Source: Candidatus Saccharimonadota bacterium (GTDB lineage: Bacteria; Patescibacteriota; Saccharimonadia; Saccharimonadales; Saccharimonadaceae). Taken from it: a stretch of DNA of 64,000 nt. The stretch lies in contig JAFRBI010000003.1 of NCBI GenBank assembly GCA_017404935.1, forward strand, positions 1-64,000, in the 5' to 3' direction. Below the pieces are notes generated by a model, which had not been told where the DNA came from, did no database searches, and saw only the letters and a program-made list of their open reading frames with translations. Below are positions 32,924 to 41,543 of the stretch, one piece after another. Positions within the stretch are counted from its first letter, which is position 1. Each line of letters opens with the position of its first letter. Made by a program: the position numbers and the translations under genes.

Positions 32924-33673
32924 CTATTCTTCAGGTTTTCTCAACTTATAATAGATAGATGGTGCGAATCTGATTGGTGCAAGGGCTTTTTGGGCGGTAT
33001 TTTCCATTTTTACGAGACGGTCGGTTTTGAAAACTTTCTTTAGGGCTTCGCTACGGAAGTTAGAAACCGATAGAACCTTTTCTTGTTTGAAGCCAATGCG
33101 TTTGAATAATTCTTCTACATATTTTGGGTGATAGTTGTAAAAGCCGGTTTCGCAAATTTCGGTGTAGTTGGATGGATCTTTGCTCCATGGATTTTCTTTG
33201 GAACGGAAAGTAACGTAGCGAGCCATTTTTGGAAGAGTGCGTTTGTTAGCAACTTCTATTACGGCTACGCCACCTGGCTTTAAAACACGGTAAAGTTCTT
33301 CTAGAGCTCTATCTAGGTGTTCTAGGTGATGAGTAACGCGAACCATCATCAAACCGTCTAACTCGCCATCTCTAAATGGGAGTTTGTAAATATCGCCAGC
33401 TTTGGTATCTAGTTTGTCACCGTAAATTTCTTTGGCTTGCTCGAGCTCGGTTTTGGAATAGTCAAAAAGATAAATCTTGCGAGCGCGCTTCAAATATTCA
33501 TTGGCAAGACGACCATAACCGCCGCCGATATCGGCGAATTTTTCCATTCTCTTTGGGAGAAGTTTGCGGATAGCCATACGATCGGCTTGATCTTCGTATT
33601 CGCGATCAGCGTCTTCCCAGAAGATCTTTTTATAGTCGTATCCGTTATAGTCTGAAACTACTTTATCTGCCAT
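32924..33673 (-). CDS. Class I SAM-dependent methyltransferase
   Basis: 249 residues. Rossmann motifs: FADIGGGYGRLANEYLKRARKIYLFDYS (SAM-binding Gly loop and acidic end of strand 2), DIYKLPFRDGELDGLMMVRVTHHLEHLDRALEELYRVLKPGGVAVIE. This is a methyltransf_11-type enzyme; the substrate is unknown. The start is set by TATAAT exactly 6 nt before ATG 33673. Confidence 0.85.
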   Translation of the reverse strand: MADKVVSDYNGYDYKKIFWEDADREYEDQADRMAIRKLLPKRMEKFADIGGGYGRLANEYLKRARKIYLFDYSKTELEQAKEIYGDKLDTKAGDIYKLPFRDGELDGLMMVRVTHHLEHLDRALEELYRVLKPGGVAVIEVANKRTLPKMARYVTFRSKENPWSKDPSNYTEICETGFYNYHPKYVEELFKRIGFKQEKVLSVSNFRSEALKKVFKTDRLVKMENTAQKALAPIRFAPSIYYKLRKPEE

Positions 33674-33692
33674 ATCTATATTATACCATATA

Positions 33693-35075
33693 TTATATAG
33701 ATGGGGTTTTGACAACGAATTTTACAGATTTGGCGTCGGTATTACCGAAGTTTCTGTAGCTAGCAGCAGCGCGAACAGTAGCGCGAAGATTGTTGGTAAA
33801 TCTAGAAAGATCATTTTTGGCAAAGTTTACAAGTTTGTCGATGCCAGAAGTTTTGAAGGTATTGAGGCCATCACGTAAAGTAATGGTGCCTTGATAAAGC
33901 TTGGTTTGGCCTTCTACGAGGTCACCAAGACTATCTGAAATTTGAGTAGCACCAGCGGAGAGCTCAATAACTTTTTCACCACCAGCGGCAGCTGCGACAC
34001 CTGCGGTGTAATCTTTGAGCCCGTCGCAGAAACCTTTTACGGTTCTTAGTTGTGCCAAAGTTTGTTGAAGAGCAGTTTTTTCTGGCCCTTCTGGAGTGAT
34101 TCTGATAAGATAATTTAGGGTAATTTCAAAATTTTCTTGAGTGAGATTGATTGGATGATCAGGGGCGCTAAGCCTCTGGCTGGCGGTTGCTAGAATAGAG
34201 TCGAAGATGCTAGAAGCACCGTTATTTAAATTGTCATTATTATCTGTGAGTTCACCTAATTTAGTTCTGAGTTCAGTGATACCGTTGGCGATAGCTTTAG
34301 AACCTTCGTGGAGCTTTTTGGTTCCATCAAGAGCGGCGGCAGAACCATCAACAAGTGTGTTGGCACCACTAATAATTTTGTCTAGGCCATCGGACAATTG
34401 ATAAATAGAATTAACTACGCTATCTAGGTCGGTGAGTTTAGAAAGATCTAAATCGGCGATAAGGCTGTTATCAAATACGGTGTAAGTATTTTCGAGTTTA
34501 AAATCGGTGACGTCAGCTTCGAGAGTAAAGGTTTCTGGAATAAAATCTACGCCGAGATTGCTATTGCCGCCGGCAAGAGAAAAACCAGCGATAATGTAGC
34601 TGTCTGGAGTTTCGTGAACGATTTTGCCATTATCTAATTTAATATTGGCAAATTTGGAATGATCTAGAACTAAGTTAGTGATTGCAATAAAGGGAACTAA
34701 GCGACTTTGGTAGCGGGCAGTAGAAGCATAGTTAAAAACAATTTTAACGTGGCCAGATTTGCCTGCGAGATCTTTTGCGGTAATTTCTTGGCCGTCCAAA
34801 AAGTAAGAAACTTTAAATTCAAAAGGAAGATTTTCGTTGCCATCATAAATAGTGCTGCCGATAAATTTGCTTTTGGCATTGCCATTTTCGTCGGTCATCA
34901 CGTAGACGGTTTCGCTAGATGTGGCGATTGGGGTTTTGGTGGTGAGAGTAGAGTTGTTGGCAAGAAGGCCACTAGATTCAGATTCTTTGGCGCTGGCAGT
35001 ATTAAAAACTGCAATTGCAGTGAGACTCCAAAGTGCAGCCACGATTAAACTTGATATTATAATCTGCTTTTTCAT
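33693..35075 (-). CDS. Exported protein with xxxLxxG heptad repeats (MMPL partner)
   Basis: 460 residues. A signal peptide or anchor (IIISSLIVAALWSLTAIAVF) is followed by a beta-rich N-terminal half and then repeated heptads (LSDGLDKIISGANTLVDG, LDGTKKLHEGSKAIANGI, LVEGQTKLYQGTITLRDGL) typical of YhgE/Pip-like and MMPL-associated proteins. It overlaps the upstream MMPL gene by ATGA, so the pair probably forms one export complex in the envelope. Its cargo is unknown. Confidence 0.7.
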   Translation of the reverse strand: MKKQIIISSLIVAALWSLTAIAVFNTASAKESESSGLLANNSTLTTKTPIATSSETVYVMTDENGNAKSKFIGSTIYDGNENLPFEFKVSYFLDGQEITAKDLAGKSGHVKIVFNYASTARYQSRLVPFIAITNLVLDHSKFANIKLDNGKIVHETPDSYIIAGFSLAGGNSNLGVDFIPETFTLEADVTDFKLENTYTVFDNSLIADLDLSKLTDLDSVVNSIYQLSDGLDKIISGANTLVDGSAAALDGTKKLHEGSKAIANGITELRTKLGELTDNNDNLNNGASSIFDSILATASQRLSAPDHPINLTQENFEITLNYLIRITPEGPEKTALQQTLAQLRTVKGFCDGLKDYTAGVAAAAGGEKVIELSAGATQISDSLGDLVEGQTKLYQGTITLRDGLNTFKTSGIDKLVNFAKNDLSRFTNNLRATVRAAASYRNFGNTDAKSVKFVVKTPSI

Positions 35076-37147
35076 TTTTTCTCCTTTGTTAACTTTTTCA
35101 TTCCGAGCGTAGTTCTAATAATAATTGGGTCGGTCAAAATGAGCATTGGTGCGAGGAAGAGTGGAACAGCAAATACAGAAATTATAGCGCCGCGAGCCAT
35201 GAGCATACACATAGAGCTGATGATGTCGGCGCGAGAGTAAACAGCTACGCCGATAGTGGCGGCAAACAAAACTGCACCAGAAATAATAATAGATGGAATG
35301 GAAGTTTTGAGAGCAATAACGGCAGCTTCCTTTTTGTCTTTGCCGTCTAAGCGTTCGCGTTTGTAACGCGTGGTCATTAAAATAGCGTAATCAATAGTGG
35401 CGCCAAGTTGAATGGTGCTAATACAAATTGGCGTGATGAAAGAAAGTTTTTGGCCGAGGAAATAACAAAGGCCTAAATTAATAAAGATAGACGCCTCGAT
35501 TACGGTGATTAAAATTACAGGAAGAGAAATACTGCCGGTAACGATGGCGATAATAATAAAGATAGCAACAATAGAAATGGCGTTGACTACTTGAAAATCT
35601 ACAGAAGTTAGATCAATCATGTCTTGAGTGGAAGAGGCTTCGGAGACAAGTAGTGCGTCTTTGTCATATTTTTTAATAATACTACCTATGTCTTTGATTT
35701 GTGTGGCCATTTCGTCACTAGCTGTGCGATATTCAGAAATCATAATAGTAAGTTCCCATTTGTCGCTTTTTGCTACATCAACAACGCTAGAAGGTAAAAT
35801 TTCCAAAGGAATTTCATTTCCGAGTGCGGCTTCGAGATTTAAAATAGTTTTGATGCCAGCGAGTTCCTTTAGCTCGTTAGTCATATTAATAACAGTAGAT
35901 TGATCTAGACTGGAGCTAGACAAAATCATATGAGTGTTGGCCATACCAAAGTTTTCGGTGAGTTTTTTGTTGGCGACGGCAAATTCCATATCCTGAGGAA
36001 GGCTATCGCCGATAGTATAATAAACATTTTCGTTGGCTTGTTTGTAGCCGATAATAGCCGGTGGAAGAACAGCTACAAAGATGATAAGAAGGGCTGGGAA
36101 AATTTTGACGATGCCTTTACTTACTTTGGTAAAATCTGGCAAAATACTTTTGTGGTCGAGTTTTTCAATGACATTACTGCAAGTAAGAATGAGGGCAGGA
36201 AGTACAGTAACAGAGCCAATTACACCAAGAAGAACACCTTTGGCCATCACGAGACCAAGGTCTAGGCCGAGGCCAAAAGTCATAAAGCAAAGTGCCAAAA
36301 AGCCGGCGATGGTAGTAGCAGAACCACCGAATACTGAGGAAAGAGCAGATTTAACAGCCTTTTCCATGGCTTTTTCGGGGTTTTTATCTTTTCTCAAAAA
36401 TTCACGGTAAGCGTGCCAGAGGAAAATAGAATAGTCCATCGTAACGGCAAGTTGCAAAATTGCAGAGAGTGCCTTGGTGATGTAAGAAATTTCGCCGAAT
36501 ATAATATTAGTACCGAGATTAATAATGATCATAATGCCGATACTTAGAAGGAATAAAACTGGTGCGAGCCAGTTGTCTAGAAGAAGGAGCATTACAAGAA
36601 GCGCCAAGCATACCGCAATAACTACATAAAAGACTTCTTCTTCTTCGCTTAATTTTTTGAGGTCGGTGGCAAAGGCAGACATACCAGAAAGATAGGCGTG
36701 GCCATCGGCAATTTCGCGGATTTTGACTACGGCGTCCATAGTTTCGTCGGCAGAAGTGGAAGTGTCAAAGAATACAGCGATTAAAGTTTCGTCGCCTTTC
36801 TTGAATTTGTTGTAGATTTCGTCTGGGAGAACTTTGGCAGGAAGGTCGGTGCTATTTAAAGTGCCAAAACCAAGTACGGTGTCTACGTGAGGAACGGTTT
36901 TGATTTTGTCTTCTAGTTTTTGCTGCTCGGATTCGGGTAAGTTTTCGGCAATAATCATCGAAAACGCACCTTTATGAAAACTATCAAGTAATTCTTTTTG
37001 GCCTTTTACGGTTTCCATACTATCTGGAAGATAGGTTAGCATATCGTAATTAACGCGAGTATTCAAAAAACCAATGATCGCTGGAATAATTAAGATAATA
37101 GCCAGTGCCAAAATAAATTTACGGTATTTTACAATAAATTTTTCCAT
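35072..37147 (-). CDS. MMPL/RND-family transporter
   Basis: About 691 residues from ATG 37147, which follows AAAAGGTGAG. Two repeats, each of one membrane helix, a large outer domain and five helices: FVIKYRKFIL-like start, YLSGMSAFATDLKKLSEEEEVFYVVIAVCLALLVMLLLLDN, KALSAILQLAVTMDYSIFLWHAYRE, and a second half with GATIDYAILMTTRYKRER. The membrane Asp-Tyr (MDYSIF, IDYAIL) is the expected proton-relay position. It is probably a lipid or envelope-component exporter, acting with the heptad-repeat protein downstream. Confidence 0.88.
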   Translation of the reverse strand: MEKFIVKYRKFILALAIILIIPAIIGFLNTRVNYDMLTYLPDSMETVKGQKELLDSFHKGAFSMIIAENLPESEQQKLEDKIKTVPHVDTVLGFGTLNSTDLPAKVLPDEIYNKFKKGDETLIAVFFDTSTSADETMDAVVKIREIADGHAYLSGMSAFATDLKKLSEEEEVFYVVIAVCLALLVMLLLLDNWLAPVLFLLSIGIMIIINLGTNIIFGEISYITKALSAILQLAVTMDYSIFLWHAYREFLRKDKNPEKAMEKAVKSALSSVFGGSATTIAGFLALCFMTFGLGLDLGLVMAKGVLLGVIGSVTVLPALILTCSNVIEKLDHKSILPDFTKVSKGIVKIFPALLIIFVAVLPPAIIGYKQANENVYYTIGDSLPQDMEFAVANKKLTENFGMANTHMILSSSSLDQSTVINMTNELKELAGIKTILNLEAALGNEIPLEILPSSVVDVAKSDKWELTIMISEYRTASDEMATQIKDIGSIIKKYDKDALLVSEASSTQDMIDLTSVDFQVVNAISIVAIFIIIAIVTGSISLPVILITVIEASIFINLGLCYFLGQKLSFITPICISTIQLGATIDYAILMTTRYKRERLDGKDKKEAAVIALKTSIPSIIISGAVLFAATIGVAVYSRADIISSMCMLMARGAIISVFAVPLFLAPMLILTDPIIIRTTLGMKKLTKEKK

Positions 37148-37310
37148 AGACTCACCTTTTCGTGCCATCTATTATAGCACTCTAAGGTAAAAAAGAAAAT
37201 TGCTAGCGCTTGAAATAAATGTAAAGGTTTGATAATATAGATAAAGTTGCTTAAAAATTTCCAATTTATTTAGGTCGTAAAGCAATAAACATTAAGGAGA
37301 AAATGGATAC

Positions 37311-37394
37311 ATGCGTATCAAAAAGCTAAAGCGCCGTGAGGTGTCTAAGGCAAAAGTAGCTCCTGCTGAATGGCAAGAGTTCATTGAAATATAA
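37311..37394 (+). CDS. Very small basic protein (27 residues)
   Basis: MRIKKLKRREVSKAKVAPAEWQEFIEI lies within a short transcript unit. An AAGGAG site (37294-37299) is 10 nt before ATG. Nothing else is on this strand, and a terminator follows immediately. The N-terminal half is Lys/Arg-rich. No family is recognised. It could be a real microprotein or part of a small RNA. Confidence 0.4.
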   Translation: MRIKKLKRREVSKAKVAPAEWQEFIEI

Positions 37395-37422
37395 AATAAG
37401 CCCTAAAACAGGGCTTATTTTA
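37395..37422. terminator. Bidirectional terminator
   Basis: AAATAAGCCC/GGGCTTATTT stem with loop TAAAACA and T/A runs on both sides, shared with the convergent DsbA-like gene. Confidence 0.8.
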
Positions 37423-37430
37423 TTGCCTAG

Positions 37431-38213
37431 TTATTTTAGCTTAGCTTCGACGATTTTCTTGATGAGGGCGGTGAAGTTGGCTCCAGTTTGAGCGCCTTCC
37501 CAGCTGATGGTTTCGCCATTAATGGTGACGCTGTCGGTGCCGGTTTTGTCGGAATCAGCCCAGTCAATCCATTGACCGTCGATATAAAAGGCTGGAGTGC
37601 CGGCGATGTCGATGCGTTTGCCGATGCCCATATCAAAGCTGATTTTCTTAGAAACGGCGTCGGAACTCATATCTTGGCGGAACTTCTCAAGGTCGCCCTG
37701 ACCGTTTGTGACTTCGGTGAAGTATTGCTCAAAGGTGGCGGTGCGTTTAGAACCGCTTAGGTATTTCCATTCAGATTGTTCGGTGAAAAGTTTGTCGCCG
37801 TATTCTCGGTAGTAGCCTTGAAGGCCAGCAGCTTCGGCGGCAGAGGCAGCGGCGGTGGCGTTTTGGTGGTAGCTTAGTAAATAATTGCGGTGGATAACAG
37901 CGAGTTTGCCGTCCAATTCATCGATGGCTTGGTTAACGCGTGAGTTTAACGATGCACAAGCTTCGCATTGAAAATCGGCATACTCTACAATGTAAACTGG
38001 ACGACCGGTATAAGTGCCATTTTTGTCGGTGATGATGTGGTCGTCGATGTTGCCGTTGTGCTCGTCGCCTTTGATGATGGAAGTAAAATCATAATTATCA
38101 TAATTGGTGGCTTTGTTGTTACCATCAATAACGAGCCAAGTGCCAACACCAACAGCGGCTAAGATTAAAACAACCACAATTGCCCCCGCCACGGAAAAAC
38201 CTGTTTTTTTCAT
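37431..38213 (-). CDS. DsbA-like thiol-disulphide oxidoreductase, membrane-anchored
   Basis: 260 residues. A membrane anchor (about 8-29) is followed by a thioredoxin fold with an inserted helical domain: YIVEYADFQCEACASLNSRV carries the CEAC redox pair, and GKRIDIAGTPAFYIDGQWID has the cis-Pro loop. It forms or shuffles disulphides in exported proteins, which fits the many Cys-rich surface proteins here. ATG 38213 follows AAGGAGTG; a longer in-frame start overlaps the divergent promoter and is rejected. Confidence 0.9.
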   Translation of the reverse strand: MKKTGFSVAGAIVVVLILAAVGVGTWLVIDGNNKATNYDNYDFTSIIKGDEHNGNIDDHIITDKNGTYTGRPVYIVEYADFQCEACASLNSRVNQAIDELDGKLAVIHRNYLLSYHQNATAAASAAEAAGLQGYYREYGDKLFTEQSEWKYLSGSKRTATFEQYFTEVTNGQGDLEKFRQDMSSDAVSKKISFDMGIGKRIDIAGTPAFYIDGQWIDWADSDKTGTDSVTINGETISWEGAQTGANFTALIKKIVEAKLK

Positions 38214-38247
38214 ATACACTCCTTCTATGTTATAATGATTATAACAT

Positions 38248-38805
38248 ATGTTTAAAGAGTTTTTGGGAAAAATTTGGGGCGAGGAAGAAAAAACTGTTAG
38301 CACGCCAAAAGCGCCAGAGCCTTATACGCCAAAAACAGTGAATGACTTTATTGGCGTGATAAAAAGAACACCACTTTCGGTAATAAATAAAAAAGGCAGA
38401 GCCAGAATCGCAGCAGTGATGTCTTTTGATGATAGAATTGTGGCAGATTTGATGGTAGGAAAAGATGCGATGGTATTTGTAAATGCCAAGGATTTTCTTG
38501 GGCCTTTGATGTTAGATAAATTATATAAATCTGGGTTTACAAATTTTCCGGTGGTAGATAACAAAAATCACGTTAAAGGCGTGATTCATACCGAGGCATT
38601 AAACGCTCTAGAAATTAAAAAAACGGACCGGGCAGAAAAATATATGGACAAAACAGTGTGCTATCTTCACACTACGGACCCTTTGGAATTTGCAGTAGAA
38701 GAAATTGAGCGGACGAATTCGTATTACTTTTTGGTGCTAGACCCATCAGATGAACTCGCTGGGTTTTTTACAGCAAAAATGCTGCTCGATTATCTACTTA
38801 GCTAA
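38248..38805 (+). CDS. CBS-domain pair protein
   Basis: 185 residues. After a short N-terminal tail come two CBS repeats (VMSFDDRIVADLMVGKDAMVFVNAKDFLGPLMLDKLYKSGFTNFPVVDNKNHVKGVIHTEAL and the C-terminal YMDKTVCYLHTTDPLEFAVEEI...FLVLDPSDELAGFFTAKMLLDYL). CBS pairs sense adenosine nucleotides. The arrangement resembles the CBS part of CorC/CNNM transporters but without the membrane domain. It is divergent from the DsbA-like gene with a shared promoter region. Confidence 0.75.
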   Translation: MFKEFLGKIWGEEEKTVSTPKAPEPYTPKTVNDFIGVIKRTPLSVINKKGRARIAAVMSFDDRIVADLMVGKDAMVFVNAKDFLGPLMLDKLYKSGFTNFPVVDNKNHVKGVIHTEALNALEIKKTDRAEKYMDKTVCYLHTTDPLEFAVEEIERTNSYYFLVLDPSDELAGFFTAKMLLDYLLS

Positions 38806-38820
38806 AGTTGGCAAAAAGTG

Positions 38821-38869
38821 TTGACAAAAGCGGAATGACTATATTATAATAGGGTCATACGGGTCATAC
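38821..38869 (+). promoter_or_regulatory. Strong promoter and tandem operator of the DGR target gene
   Basis: TTGACA (38821-38826), an 18-bp spacer and TATAAT (38845-38850) match the consensus -35/-10. Two tandem 9-bp units GGGTCATAC (38852-38860 and 38861-38869) span the expected start of transcription and could be a repressor site. Confidence 0.75.
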
Positions 38870-38873
38870 AAAA

Positions 38874-40481
38874 ATGTTATTGATAAAAAATATAAACTGT
38901 TGTGCTAATATGCACATCAAAAAAGCAAAAAAGCTCCGTATGGTTAGTACGGGGGCTTTCTGTGTTCTTGGTGTAATCGGGTTTTTGGGGGTTTTCCCGA
39001 TCACTAAGACTTCTGATGACGCCGAGGCGACCGTAACTCCAGCAACCACCACCCTTACGATGACCTCTAGTTCTACGACAGCTTCGGTGAGCGTGACACC
39101 AATGTCTAGTAATGGTACCTTTGCGACCTCGGAATCTGCAGACGAAGTGGCATTTACCGTCACCACCAACAATGTGACGGGATACAACCTCACCATCGCT
39201 GGCAGCGACGATACTAGACAATTGTCCAACACGGATGCGGCGGCGACGCTGGATTCGATCAGTGCCACTACTACGGCGGCGGACTTTGCTTCTGGGGCGG
39301 CAGCTACCTATTCCAACAAGTGGGGCTATAAACCTAGCTTTTATAACGGTGCCGCTAACACCAATTACCTTCAGGCTCCAACCACTACTGCAGAAACTCT
39401 AAACCAAACCACTAGCGCCAATACCACTGCAGATACCTATACCATTGGACTTGGTGCAAGAGTAGATTATACCAAACCAGTAGGAACTTATACTAATACT
39501 TTTGTCATTGAAGCTGTAGCAAACAATGTAGCCTACCAAATCAATTATCTAGATAATTCTGGCGCTACGGTGACTGGTCTGCCGGCGGCTGAAGGAAGCT
39601 CAATTGCTACGGCCTCTGCCTTCACCCTAGATACTGGCACTCCTACTAGAACTGGCTACACCTTCCAGGGTTGGTGCTATGGCACAGCAGACTACACAAC
39701 CAACCCAACTGGTTGTACCGGCACTACTTACCAAGCCGGCGATAACTTCGTCTTTACCAGCTATTCTTCCACCAGCACTAACACAGCAAATCTTTATGCG
39801 ATGTGGAAGCTAGATAAACTTTATATCCAGGACTATACCAAAGCTACTTGTCAAACTGACGCAGCTTCGGGTAATGTGACGCTTACGGATAAACGCGACA
39901 ACAACGACTACACCGTCCGCTATATCAATGGCAACTGCTGGATGACGCAGAATCTAAGATACCAGGGCGATACCGTAGGTAGCACCTCTACTACCACTTC
40001 CTGGATTATGAAGTCTGCCACATCCAATATTAGCACAGATACTACTATGACTATGACCGACCTCACTGCTGGCAATAGCTACGACGTAGCTAGATACCAT
40101 GTACCCACTAGTACACAAATTCCATCAGGCCTTACCGCAAATGATATTGGTGTCTGGTATAACTACGCCGCAGCTTCTGCTATGACTATTACTGGAAGCT
40201 CAAACCAAAACCCCCAAACTTACGATATCTGTCCTAAAGGTTGGAGACTACCTACTAATACGGAACAATCCGGTATCACTAGTTACGCCAGTGCTTATTC
40301 CCCTGTTACCGGTGGCGTCTTCAACGGTGGTACACTCCTCACTACCGGTTACGGGTTCTGGTGGTCGTCTACTTCCTACAGCGCGACGAATCGCTACTAC
40401 CTGTACTGGTATGGCTCTAGTCTGAATACCAGCTACTACGGTCGCGGCAGCGGGTTCTACGTGCGCTGTGTTCGCTCGTAG
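38874..40481 (+). CDS. DGR-diversified surface protein with FISUMP domain
   Basis: 535 residues. A hydrophobic N-terminal signal or anchor (GAFCVLGVIGFLGVFPI) is followed by a long Thr/Ser-rich stalk, an InlB-B/Listeria-Bacteroides-type repeat (INYLDNSGATVTGLPAAEGSS...GYTFQGWCYG...ANLYAMWK) and a C-terminal FISUMP module (NGNCWMTQNLRYQG, YDICPKGWRLPT, WWSSTS, FYVRCVRS). The last about 64 residues are the variable repeat (from base 40289). It is probably the binding face that the retroelement changes, displayed on the surface for contact with host cells or substrates. ATG 38910 is an alternative start. Confidence 0.88.
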   Translation: MLLIKNINCCANMHIKKAKKLRMVSTGAFCVLGVIGFLGVFPITKTSDDAEATVTPATTTLTMTSSSTTASVSVTPMSSNGTFATSESADEVAFTVTTNNVTGYNLTIAGSDDTRQLSNTDAAATLDSISATTTAADFASGAAATYSNKWGYKPSFYNGAANTNYLQAPTTTAETLNQTTSANTTADTYTIGLGARVDYTKPVGTYTNTFVIEAVANNVAYQINYLDNSGATVTGLPAAEGSSIATASAFTLDTGTPTRTGYTFQGWCYGTADYTTNPTGCTGTTYQAGDNFVFTSYSSTSTNTANLYAMWKLDKLYIQDYTKATCQTDAASGNVTLTDKRDNNDYTVRYINGNCWMTQNLRYQGDTVGSTSTTTSWIMKSATSNISTDTTMTMTDLTAGNSYDVARYHVPTSTQIPSGLTANDIGVWYNYAAASAMTITGSSNQNPQTYDICPKGWRLPTNTEQSGITSYASAYSPVTGGVFNGGTLLTTGYGFWWSSTSYSATNRYYLYWYGSSLNTSYYGRGSGFYVRCVRS

Positions 40482-40532
40482 CGGCTCGTTGCGCGCGCCT
40501 AGAGGTGCTCCGGCTCTCTCCGACCTCCACCT
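40289..40532 (+). repeat. DGR variable repeat (VR)
   Basis: Aligned with the template repeat 42689-42932 (opposite strand) without gaps. Up to base 40521 I count 27 differences at template A positions and one other (G to T at 40349). Sixteen Asn codons of the template read V, L, T, Y, F, S or G here. The repeat passes the stop codon (40479-40481) into a GC-rich, nearly invariant tail, as expected for an initiation-of-mutagenic-homing region. Confidence 0.95.
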
Positions 40533-40544
40533 GGCGCAAAAAAC

Positions 40545-40566
40545 GCCCCCGCCCATAGGCGGGGGC
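40545..40566 (+). other. Hairpin/cruciform downstream of VR
   Basis: Perfect 9-bp stem GCCCCCGCC/GGCGGGGGC with loop CATA, 13 bp after the VR. Inverted repeats at this position assist target recognition in characterised DGRs. Confidence 0.75.
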
Positions 40567-40592
40567 CGCCGCAAAAAAAATGAAAGGAGAAG

Positions 40593-41543
40593 ATGACAAA
40601 AAAAGACGAAACTGGAATTTCAAAAGCAGAAAGCTTGTCAAAGCCGGCAGTAAGGAAGGTGCTGAATGAAAAACACAACCACCGTGGACGTGGGCTGACC
40701 GACCCCGAGAAGAAAAAGCGCTACGCTGAATATGAAAAGCGTAAGAAAGTGGTTTTTGAAATCGAGAAACGGAATATGGACTATCTGGTGCTGTTTTTGG
40801 CTTCAGACGGTGTGCTTGATGAAAACAGGGAAGGCGGGGAACACGACGCGACTAACTATTATGTGATGGGTGGAAATTCGGCATTGATTTATGTTTCGGA
40901 TATTGCCGGGAAAATTGGCAGAAATTCCAAACTTCATTCTGATGACGACGCGTCGCCGATTAAGTTCAAAACTGGCATTGCAAAAATTAAGGGACTAAAA
41001 AAGTTTACGGAAGCGCTTGGAGGAATTGGAATTGAAAGGCAATTGACCAAAAGTGGCGACGAGATTGCGTATTTTAAACTCAAGAAAGCTTATGACAAAA
41101 AAGAATTAAAGACGGCAGTCAAAAAGTTAAAAGCCATGCGGGAAGAAAATAACGCGCTTTTATATGGCGAGGTGCTACACCCGACTCTGCATAAATTGAT
41201 TTTGCAACTAAGGGTAATGCTCTATAGAAAAATCAAGGCGACTAACGCGGAATATCGTGTAATGATGGGGCAGCCGATGGCTGAGCTCTTATTTGAGCTC
41301 AATAAACACTACGTGGAAATGGTGCGCGGAGTGATAGACGATAGAGAAGGATTGGTGAGGATGCGCATTACTATGGATAGAATTAGTGATATGGTAGCGA
41401 TGATGCAGGAACTTGATTTGTGGGACGTACTGTTTGTAGTGAGAACGGCGGAAACGATTGTAAAAATTCAGAAAAATATCGACGAGCTAATTGTTGTTTA
41501 TGATAAAAAGAGATTAAAAGATGAAAATCATGCCGAAAGATAG
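40593..41543 (+). CDS. avd: DGR accessory protein: Avd-like helical bundle with extra N-terminal domain
   Basis: 316 residues; typical Avd is about 120-130. The C-terminal part (about 195-305: LHKLILQLRVMLYRKIKATNAEYRVMMGQ..., VRMRITMDRISDMVAMMQELDLWDVLFVVRTAETIVKIQ) looks like the four-helix Avd that binds the reverse transcriptase. The N-terminal part (about 65-185: YLVLFLASDGVLDENREGG..., YFKLKKAYDKKELKTAVKKL) is an alpha/beta domain, perhaps MutS-I-like mismatch recognition as reported for some DGR accessory proteins; that part is uncertain. AAAGGAG precedes ATG, and the 3' end overlaps the RT gene. Confidence 0.75.
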   Translation: MTKKDETGISKAESLSKPAVRKVLNEKHNHRGRGLTDPEKKKRYAEYEKRKKVVFEIEKRNMDYLVLFLASDGVLDENREGGEHDATNYYVMGGNSALIYVSDIAGKIGRNSKLHSDDDASPIKFKTGIAKIKGLKKFTEALGGIGIERQLTKSGDEIAYFKLKKAYDKKELKTAVKKLKAMREENNALLYGEVLHPTLHKLILQLRVMLYRKIKATNAEYRVMMGQPMAELLFELNKHYVEMVRGVIDDREGLVRMRITMDRISDMVAMMQELDLWDVLFVVRTAETIVKIQKNIDELIVVYDKKRLKDENHAER

